A stretch of 10,574 nt of DNA, from NCBI GenBank assembly GCA_030608725.1, contig JAUWDP010000019.1:1-10574 (forward strand), written 5' to 3'. This document shows positions 6,944-10,574 of this stretch, piece after piece (position 1 is the first letter of the stretch; every line of letters starts with the position of its first letter). The notes under the pieces are model-generated. The model had not been told where the DNA came from, searched no databases, and saw nothing but the letters and a program-made list of their open reading frames with translations. Source of the stretch: Candidatus Bathyarchaeota archaeon (GTDB lineage Archaea; Thermoproteota; Bathyarchaeia; TCS64). The translations under genes and the position numbers were made by a program.

Positions 6944-8227
6944 ATGGAGGCCGAGATGGGCGAGGAGTACGCCCTCAGGATGGACGCCGAGGACCCCCTG
7001 GCGCAGTACATGGAGAGGTTCTACCAGATCCCCGGGAAGATCTACATGGACGGCAACTCCCTGGGGCTCCTCTCCAAGGACGCCGAGACGTCCCTGAAGC
7101 GCGTCTTCGAGGAGTGGAAGGGCCTCAGCATAGGAGGCTGGACTGGAGCCGAGATCCCGTGGATCACCTACGCCGAGCGGCTGGGGGCGATGGAGGCGGG
7201 GCTGGTGGGGGCTGAACCCGAGGAGGTGGTGGTCTGCGGCGGTACCACGGTGAACCTCCACGCCCTCGTGGCCACATTTTACAGGCCCGAGGGGGAGAGG
7301 AGGAAGATACTGGCCGACGAGCTCAACTTCCCCAGCGACATCTACGCCCTCGCGGCCCAGGTCAGGCTCAGGGGAGGGGATCCCGACGAGGACCTTATAC
7401 TCGTCAAGAGCAGGGACGGTCTCGTCATCGAGGAGGACGACGTTATCGACGCTATGACCGAGGAGGTCGCCCTCATCCTGCTGCCCAGCGTCTACTACAG
7501 GAGCGGCCAGCTCCTGGACATGGGGAGGCTCACCTGGGAAGCCAGGGAGCGGGGTATAACCATCGGATTCGACTGCAGCCACTCCGTGGGTGTGGTGCCC
7601 CACAGATTCGACGAGTGGGGGGTGGACTGGGCTCTCTGGTGTAACTACAAGTACATGAACGGGGGACCGGGGGCGACTGGGAGCATCTATGTCAACAGGC
7701 GTCACTTCGGGACCACGCCGGGCTTGGCGGGGTGGTTCGGCAACGACAGGGCCACCATGTTCGACATGGACGTGAGTTTCGACCCGGCCAAGGACGCCAG
7801 CGCATGGCAGATCGGGACCACGACGATGCTGAGCACGGCGCCCCTGGAGGGGGCGATAGGCCTGATCAACGAGGCGGGCATCGAGAACATCAGGGAGAAG
7901 TCGACCAAGATCACTGCCTACCTGATGTACCTGGTGGATGAGTTGCTCAGCGGGGAGCCCTACAGCTTTGGGGTGGCGACGCCCCGGGAGGCCGAGAGGA
8001 GGGGGGGCCACGTGGGGGTTATGCACGGGGACGCATGGAGGGTGGGCGAGGCCCTCAAGGCCCGGGGGGTGATACCAGACTTCCGGCCGCCCAACATTAT
8101 CAGGCTCGCGCCCATCCCACTCTACTCGGGGTACAGGGACGTCTGGGAGGTGGTGCAGCACCTCAAGGCCATCGTGGATAACGGGGAGTATAAGGGGTTC
8201 TCCAGGGAGAGGGGAACCGTCACCTGA
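6944..8227 (+). CDS. kynU: Kynureninase
   Basis: 427 aa pyridoxal-phosphate enzyme (fold type I) that cleaves L-kynurenine or 3-hydroxykynurenine to anthranilate or 3-hydroxyanthranilate plus alanine. Diagnostic blocks: IYMDGNSLGLL (33-43), CGGTTVNLHAL (98-108, phosphate and substrate loop), LNFPSDIYAL (127-136), FDCSHSVGVVPH (209-220, Asp210 and His213 at the cofactor), WCNYKYMNGGPGATG (232-246, with Lys236 the Schiff-base lysine), GLAGWFGND (260-268) and RPPNIIRLAPIPLY (381-394). All key residues are present. The ATG at 6944 is chosen because the TATA element lies 39 nt upstream; ATGs at 6956 and 6980 are possible, while the open frame upstream of 6944 is non-homologous. No tryptophan dioxygenase or formamidase is in the window, so the source of kynurenine is not shown. 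Very high confidence in the family. Confidence 0.95.
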   Translation: MEAEMGEEYALRMDAEDPLAQYMERFYQIPGKIYMDGNSLGLLSKDAETSLKRVFEEWKGLSIGGWTGAEIPWITYAERLGAMEAGLVGAEPEEVVVCGGTTVNLHALVATFYRPEGERRKILADELNFPSDIYALAAQVRLRGGDPDEDLILVKSRDGLVIEEDDVIDAMTEEVALILLPSVYYRSGQLLDMGRLTWEARERGITIGFDCSHSVGVVPHRFDEWGVDWALWCNYKYMNGGPGATGSIYVNRRHFGTTPGLAGWFGNDRATMFDMDVSFDPAKDASAWQIGTTTMLSTAPLEGAIGLINEAGIENIREKSTKITAYLMYLVDELLSGEPYSFGVATPREAERRGGHVGVMHGDAWRVGEALKARGVIPDFRPPNIIRLAPIPLYSGYRDVWEVVQHLKAIVDNGEYKGFSRERGTVT

Positions 8228-8315
8228 GGCGCTCACGAGACTGCGTCCTCGGGAAGGGTCATGAACCTAGCCGAGGCTCATACATAGAGAAAATGATGTA
8301 AAACAAGGGTCTCCA

Positions 8316-8332
8316 CGCACTGGTCGAGTGCG
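8316..8332 (-). terminator. Candidate hairpin terminator after the small-ORF pair
   Basis: CGCACT and AGTGCG form a perfect 6-bp stem with a 5-nt loop. On the minus strand it lies 14 nt past the 41-aa ORF stop and is followed by T-rich sequence (about 8288-8305). Stretch 8228-8315, after kynureninase, shows nothing else convincing. Confidence 0.3.
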
Positions 8333-8346
8333 CGCTTGGGGTTCTT

Positions 8347-8472
8347 CTACAGGCTCCGGAATGGATACCGTTCGGGGGTCATGGGGGGAAGTCTCTGGGT
8401 GACCCTCATGAAGCGATGCTTCACGACCCTGTGGAAGATCCAGTCTATCGTGTTTGTCATCTCCATAATCAT
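8347..8472 (-). CDS. Candidate 41-aa basic small protein (second of a tandem pair)
   Basis: 41 aa with no recognised family. It begins MIMEMTNTIDWIFHRV and ends MTPERYPFRSL. Residues 11-27 (WIFHRVVKHRFMRVTQR) look like a basic amphipathic helix, and the C-terminal third is rich in Pro and Arg. Codon use (AGG, ATC, TTC, GTG, CGG) is in the local style with mostly C or G in third position. It lies 28 nt downstream of the 37-aa hydrophobic ORF on the same strand, so the two could share a transcript. Start choices are ATG at 8472, 8466 or 8460. The opposite strand also has an open frame here (8381-8485), with third positions aligned, so composition alone cannot decide the strand; the upstream partner, leader and promoter favour minus. 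Confidence 0.35.
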   Translation of the reverse strand: MIMEMTNTIDWIFHRVVKHRFMRVTQRLPPMTPERYPFRSL

Positions 8473-8500
8473 CACACATCCTTGAGTAGGGGAAAGGGGG

Positions 8501-8614
8501 CTAGAGAACGGGTATGGCTATGCCGTGTAAGAGAGTGAGGAAGAGGTTGGATACATAGGCCATTACCAGGTAGGCTGAGGCTGCAGACAATGCGTATCCG
8601 AGTGCACATTTCAT
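8501..8614 (-). CDS. Candidate 37-aa hydrophobic small membrane protein
   Basis: 37 aa: it begins MKCALGYALSAASAYL and ends HGIAIPVL. Apart from Lys2 and His30 it has no charged residues, and residues 4-37 are continuously hydrophobic, enough for one long or two short membrane passes; a signal-peptide-like element is an alternative. The evidence that it is translated is an AGGTGA ribosome binding site with a 7-nt spacer before the ATG, complementary to the archaeal 16S tail, and a TATA-like box at 8722-8729 giving an approximately 86-nt structured leader. A second small ORF follows 28 nt after its stop. No family recognised. Similar tiny membrane proteins are often missed by gene callers because of length. 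Confidence 0.5.
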   Translation of the reverse strand: MKCALGYALSAASAYLVMAYVSNLFLTLLHGIAIPVL

Positions 8615-8621
8615 CTTTTTT

Positions 8622-8627
8622 TCACCT
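8622..8627 (-). promoter_or_regulatory. Strong ribosome binding site for the 37-aa ORF
   Basis: Minus-strand AGGTGA followed by a 7-nt A-rich spacer and ATG. It is the clearest Shine-Dalgarno match noted in this window, where most other genes look leaderless or nearly so. It decides the start of the small ORF. Confidence 0.5.
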
Positions 8628-8637
8628 TCGTTCCCAG

Positions 8638-8683
8638 GGGATCGCGGGCCGTCGGAGGTCTCCCAACCCCGAGGACGGATCCC
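8638..8683 (-). promoter_or_regulatory. Predicted structured 5' leader upstream of the small ORFs
   Basis: A GC-rich island between AT-rich flanks. GGGATC (8683-8678 on minus) pairs with GATCCC (8643-8638); inside, CGT/ACG, CGG/CCG and GGT/ACC helices stack towards a 6-nt loop, with small bulges. It ends about 10 nt before the ribosome binding site. It could be a regulatory leader or part of a small RNA; no known riboswitch class is recognised. Confidence 0.35.
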
Positions 8684-8721
8684 GGTAAGCCCCTTTTCCA
8701 GTCTATTCAGTAAGATAATTT

Positions 8722-8729
8722 AGATATAA
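8722..8729 (-). promoter_or_regulatory. TATA-like box for the small-ORF transcript
   Basis: Minus-strand TTATATCT, a good archaeal TATA match, predicting initiation near 8700 and a leader of about 86 nt to the ATG at 8614. On the plus strand the same bases could also act as a box, but would leave an approximately 175-nt leader to the gene at 8928, which has its own nearer box. Confidence 0.45.
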
Positions 8730-8740
8730 GGGTTCTCTAA

Positions 8741-8799
8741 CGTTTTCAGTAACTGTTATCCTCTTTAGAGGAATATTGGGTGTTATTTTCCGTTTTCAG
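8741..8799. repeat. Direct repeat of CGTTTTCAG flanking a palindrome (operator-like)
   Basis: CGTTTTCAG occurs at 8741-8749 and again at 8791-8799, exactly 50 nt apart. Between them TCCTCT-TT-AGAGGA (8759-8772) is a perfect palindrome with 6-nt arms. The AT-rich stretch sits between the divergent small-ORF and deiminase-like promoters, so a regulator site is plausible; chance occurrence is not excluded. Confidence 0.3.
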
Positions 8800-8819
8800 A
8801 AGTTTTGTCCATTTTTGAA

Positions 8820-8872
8820 AGAAGGCCCAGACCGAGAATTGAAGAACTCAGGCTGGTTCCAGTGGGCCTTCT
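8820..8872. repeat. 10-bp perfect inverted repeat upstream of the deiminase-like gene
   Basis: AGAAGGCCCA (8820-8829) and TGGGCCTTCT (8863-8872) are perfect complements separated by 33 nt. The interior has a weak CTGG-TT-CCAG hairpin. There are no target-site duplications at the outer edges and no gene inside. It lies just upstream of the TATA box for the gene at 8928. Could be a terminator or attenuator-like stem, a regulator site, or a remnant of a small element. Confidence 0.4.
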
Positions 8873-8896
8873 GTCTTCCTTAGGGCTGCGCTCAAC

Positions 8897-8904
8897 GTTA
8901 TAAG
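8897..8904 (+). promoter_or_regulatory. TATA-like box for the deiminase-like gene
   Basis: GTTATAAG centred about 27 nt before the ATG at 8928, predicting a leaderless transcript starting at or next to that ATG. It therefore favours 8928 over an in-frame GTG at 8913. Confidence 0.6.
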
Positions 8905-8927
8905 CGAAGAACGTGAAAACCTACAGC

Positions 8928-9809
8928 ATGCCAATTTACGGTATCACCCACGAGAGCGGCACCCTCAGGAAGGTACTCGTCCACCGCCCCGGAAAGGAGC
9001 TGGAGCTGGCCAACTCGAACCCGGTCGAGCACAACTTCGAGGGGCCCGTGGACGTCGAGCGTTTCAGGGGGGACCACATTGCGATGACCGACGCCCTCGT
9101 CGAGGCTGGAGTCGAGGTGCTCTACGTCAGGGAGTTGGTGGAGGATGACCCTAGGCTATCGTCGCAGATAGGGGAGTGCCCCAATCTGGTGTTCACGAGG
9201 GACAGCAGCTTCGTGACCGACGCCGGCGCCGTGCTCATGAGGATGGGGCTGCCGTCGAGGAGGAGGGAGACGCCTATCATCGAGGCCGCGCACGCTGCGA
9301 TGGGGGTTCCCGTTGGGTTGGCGCTGGGGGAGCCTGAGACCTTCGAGGGCGGGGGCTTCGCGTTGCTGGAGGGGAGGGTGGCTGTGGCGGGGCTCTGTCA
9401 GAGGACCACCCAGGGGGCCCTCAACGAGATAGGTGAGTTCCTTCTCCGGGAGGGGGTGGCGGAGACCTTCATCGAGCTCCCTGGGAAGCTGGCCCTGGTG
9501 CACACAGAGACCCTGGAGTACGCCCCCTCGATCTTCCACAGCCGCGACGAGACGTGGGAGGGCTCCTTCGTGGGATGGCTGGACGAGGAGGGCTGGGACA
9601 TCCTAGAGATCACTGACCGGGAAAGGATGGACATGGCGGCGAACTTCCTCACCGTCGACCGTGACCTGGCGATCCACTACGAGGGGAACCCCCGGGTGAT
9701 GGCGGAGGTGAGGGCTAGGGGGATCGAGGTGATCCAGATACCCGGCGAGGAGATGATGAAGGGGAACGGGGGGATCCACTGCATGACCTGCCCCGTCCTC
9801 AGGGTCTGA
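8928..9809 (+). CDS. Arginine deiminase / dimethylargininase superfamily (guanidino-modifying) enzyme
   Basis: 293 aa cytoplasmic enzyme of the amidinotransferase fold, intermediate in length between DDAH (about 250) and arginine deiminase (about 400). Catalytic elements in order: NLVFTRDSSF (86-95) with Asp92; RRRET (111-115); TFEGGGF (138-144) with Glu140; LVHTETL (190-196) with His192; GNGGIHCMTCPVLR (279-292) with nucleophile Cys285. All four core residues (Asp, Glu, His, Cys) are present, so hydrolysis of arginine or a methylated or other guanidino compound to citrulline is likely. Departures from consensus: EGGG instead of EGGD, and HTET instead of HxDT. No carbamate kinase or ornithine carbamoyltransferase is visible, so an arginine deiminase pathway cannot be claimed. 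The start at 8928 is set by the TATA box 27 nt upstream; an in-frame GTG at 8913 is possible. Confidence 0.9.
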   Translation: MPIYGITHESGTLRKVLVHRPGKELELANSNPVEHNFEGPVDVERFRGDHIAMTDALVEAGVEVLYVRELVEDDPRLSSQIGECPNLVFTRDSSFVTDAGAVLMRMGLPSRRRETPIIEAAHAAMGVPVGLALGEPETFEGGGFALLEGRVAVAGLCQRTTQGALNEIGEFLLREGVAETFIELPGKLALVHTETLEYAPSIFHSRDETWEGSFVGWLDEEGWDILEITDRERMDMAANFLTVDRDLAIHYEGNPRVMAEVRARGIEVIQIPGEEMMKGNGGIHCMTCPVLRV

Positions 9810-9817
9810 GCGCAACA

Positions 9818-9825
9818 GCTTAAAC
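9818..9825 (+). promoter_or_regulatory. TATA-like box for the AhpD/CMD-like gene
   Basis: GCTTAAAC centred about 36 nt before the ATG at 9858, just after the stop of the deiminase-like gene. It suggests the gene has its own transcript despite the 48-nt gap. Confidence 0.5.
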
Positions 9826-9857
9826 CCCCTCCACGCTTTCTATACGCGGTATCTAAA

Positions 9858-10163
9858 ATGAGCAAGAGCGTGTGGGAGATCTTCAACGATGAGACCCCAA
9901 GGGTCGCAGAGGCTTACATCAAGCTCTCAGCCGCAATCAACGAGGTGGGGGCGCTCGACGACAAGACAAGGACCCTGATCCTTGTGGGGATCTTCTCGGC
10001 GACGAGGGACCCGGTGGCGCTGAGGCACTTCATTCGGACGGCCTTCAACGTCGGGGCCTCGAAGGAGGAGATACAGTCGGCTGCGCTACTGGCGTTCAAC
10101 ACCGGCGTGACGTTTGCGGAGATGAGCGTCCCGCTGATAAAGGAAGTCTCTGAATCCCTATAA
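9858..10163 (+). CDS. AhpD-like / carboxymuconolactone decarboxylase family protein lacking CxxC
   Basis: 101 aa all-helical protein, the size of a single CMD domain. The pattern LDDKTRTLILVGIFSAT (33-49), then LRHFIRTAFNVGASKEEIQSAAL (55-77) matches the CMD/AhpD helices: the conserved His57 and the A-x3-G-A-S-x-E-E-I turn are present. In AhpD-type peroxidase partners a CxxC pair precedes that histidine; here the corresponding segment is RDPVALRH and the protein contains no cysteine. Thiol peroxidase chemistry is therefore excluded by sequence, leaving a decarboxylase/isomerase-type or unknown role. The stop is followed almost at once by a T-run, and the next gene ends 10 nt away on the other strand. 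Confidence 0.87.
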   Translation: MSKSVWEIFNDETPRVAEAYIKLSAAINEVGALDDKTRTLILVGIFSATRDPVALRHFIRTAFNVGASKEEIQSAALLAFNTGVTFAEMSVPLIKEVSESL

Positions 10164-10168
10164 TCCCC

Positions 10169-10175
10169 TTTTTTT
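10169..10175 (+). terminator. Oligo-T terminator after the CMD-like gene
   Basis: Seven T residues begin 6 nt after the stop at 10163, the usual form of archaeal intrinsic terminator. They overlap the stop codon of the convergent Rad50-like gene. Confidence 0.5.
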
Positions 10176-10574
10176 ATCCTGCATCTAATTCCTGGAAGAC
10201 CTTGGACTCCCCGCCCACCTTCCTGACGGTGATGAGGTTGACACCCTCCTCCTCCCCGTGGCCGTGGTGGGTCACCAGGAGCACTTGCCCGATCTCCCTG
10301 CTGCTCCGTGCGACGTACTCCAGGAGCTGGGGGATGTTCTCGGAGTCGACAGCGTCCGTGGGCTCGTCGAGGATGAGGAGGTGGGGGAAGCCCATCACCC
10401 GTAGGAGGGCGAGGCGCTCGGCGAGAGCGAAGAGGCTCTCGTGGCCCCCTCCCGCGAGCCATGCGGGCATGAGCCTGCTGCTCCCCAGGGGCTGGACCTC
10501 CAGGGTGTAGCGCTCCCTGTCGATGTGGCACCCGGCGTAGGCCTGCTGGTCCGTGAGGCGGCGGAAGTAGTTGT
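10174..10574 (-). CDS. Rad50/SbcC/SMC-like ATPase, C-terminal lobe (5' end outside window)
   Basis: The last 132 residues of a minus-strand gene that runs off the right edge; the frame is open to 10572. It starts within NYFRRLTDQQAYAG and then CHIDRERYTLEV, typical of the region after the coiled coil in SbcC/Rad50. LAGGGHESLFALAERLALLRV (about 39-59) is the ABC signature region, HLLILDEPTDAVD (about 65-77) is Walker B plus D-loop, and VLLVTHHG (about 97-104) is the H-loop. The order and spacing indicate an SMC-type head, likely acting in DNA repair or chromosome structure. The signature reads LAGGG rather than LSGGE or LSGGQ, and DAVD replaces the usual ALD-type loop. The true start, Walker A and any coiled coil are outside the window, so which family member this is remains open. 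Confidence 0.85.
   Translation of the reverse strand, partial: NYFRRLTDQQAYAGCHIDRERYTLEVQPLGSSRLMPAWLAGGGHESLFALAERLALLRVMGFPHLLILDEPTDAVDSENIPQLLEYVARSSREIGQVLLVTHHGHGEEEGVNLITVRKVGGESKVFQELDAG

Noticed and set aside
6893..8236. Long 447-aa open frame antisense to kynureninase
   Set aside because: Its product is Pro/Val/His-rich and matches nothing recognisable; the plus-strand kynureninase has every family motif. The open frame comes from strong C/G third-position bias.
8267..8479. 70-aa minus-strand open frame in the kynureninase/deiminase gap
   Set aside because: Composition is irregular (Asp/Pro/Glu-rich), there is no ribosome site or promoter at its start, and a better coding frame exists on the same strand.
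8450..8480. Possible C/D box RNA (minus-strand GTGATGA resembles a C box)
   Set aside because: No D box (CTGA) at suitable distance and no C'/D' pair; the match overlaps the start region of the 41-aa ORF.
8381..8485. 34-aa plus-strand ORF with a hydrophobic end (SIVFVISIIITHP)
   Set aside because: It lies opposite the 41-aa minus ORF with aligned third positions. It lacks a clear ribosome site or nearby TATA box and an upstream partner, so minus is favoured, although it is not disproved.
8820..8882. tRNA-like stretch (complementary ends plus GGTTCCA)
   Set aside because: Only 53 nt between paired ends, no anticodon or D arms, and GGTTCCA belongs to a CTGG-TT-CCAG hairpin rather than a T arm.
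9914..10531. 205-aa minus-strand open frame spanning the CMD-like and Rad50-like genes
   Set aside because: It runs through two genes with clear family motifs in other frames, and its Arg/Pro/Gly-rich sequence is typical of a frame shadow.
1..10574. CRISPR array, insertion sequence or integrase
   Set aside because: No regularly spaced repeats, transposase or integrase motifs, or element ends were found on either strand.

Overview
The window looks archaeal. Almost every gene has its own TATA-like box roughly 28-42 nt upstream of a start codon, with little or no leader, and runs of T serve as likely terminators. Coding regions are GC-rich with heavy use of AGG, GAG and C/G third positions, while the short gaps are AT-rich. 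A Thermoproteota/TACK-type or other mesophilic-to-thermophilic uncultured archaeon is my best guess; the sequence alone does not fix the lineage. Genes are mostly single transcription units that alternate strand, giving many head-to-head and tail-to-tail pairs.

Left part (1-3971): the end of seryl-tRNA synthetase (serS); a PhzF-family isomerase-like protein facing it; a divergent NAD(P)-binding protein of the ketopantoate reductase superfamily that lacks some canonical active-site residues; a cyclophilin-type peptidyl-prolyl isomerase; a cysteine-rich C_GCAxxG_C_C family protein; and a small four-cysteine, probably zinc-binding protein.

Middle (4147-8227): three metabolic genes arranged as a block. 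A FluG/uronate-isomerase-like amidohydrolase overlaps tail-to-tail by 4 nt with an M24 (Xaa-Pro peptidase/creatinase fold) protein whose metal ligands are mostly gone. That M24 gene is head-to-head with a fully conserved kynureninase (kynU), and both starts lie symmetrically (38 and 39 nt) around one TTAA-centred TATA element. The layout suggests a shared role in amino-acid or aromatic (kynurenine-type) catabolism, but the substrates of the first two are not known.

The 8228-8927 gap has no long gene. I read it as holding a tandem pair of very small minus-strand ORFs (37 aa hydrophobic, 41 aa basic) behind a TATA box, a structured leader and a good ribosome binding site, plus several palindromes and repeats.

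Right part (8928-10574): an arginine deiminase/DDAH-superfamily guanidino-modifying enzyme, an AhpD/carboxymuconolactone decarboxylase-like protein without the CxxC pair, and the C-terminal ATPase lobe of a Rad50/SbcC/SMC-like protein on the minus strand, cut by the window edge.

No rRNA, tRNA, CRISPR array or insertion sequence was seen. The least explained items are the small-ORF locus with its structured leader, the metal-site-depleted M24 protein with its shared promoter, and the atypical ABC signature of the Rad50-like protein.
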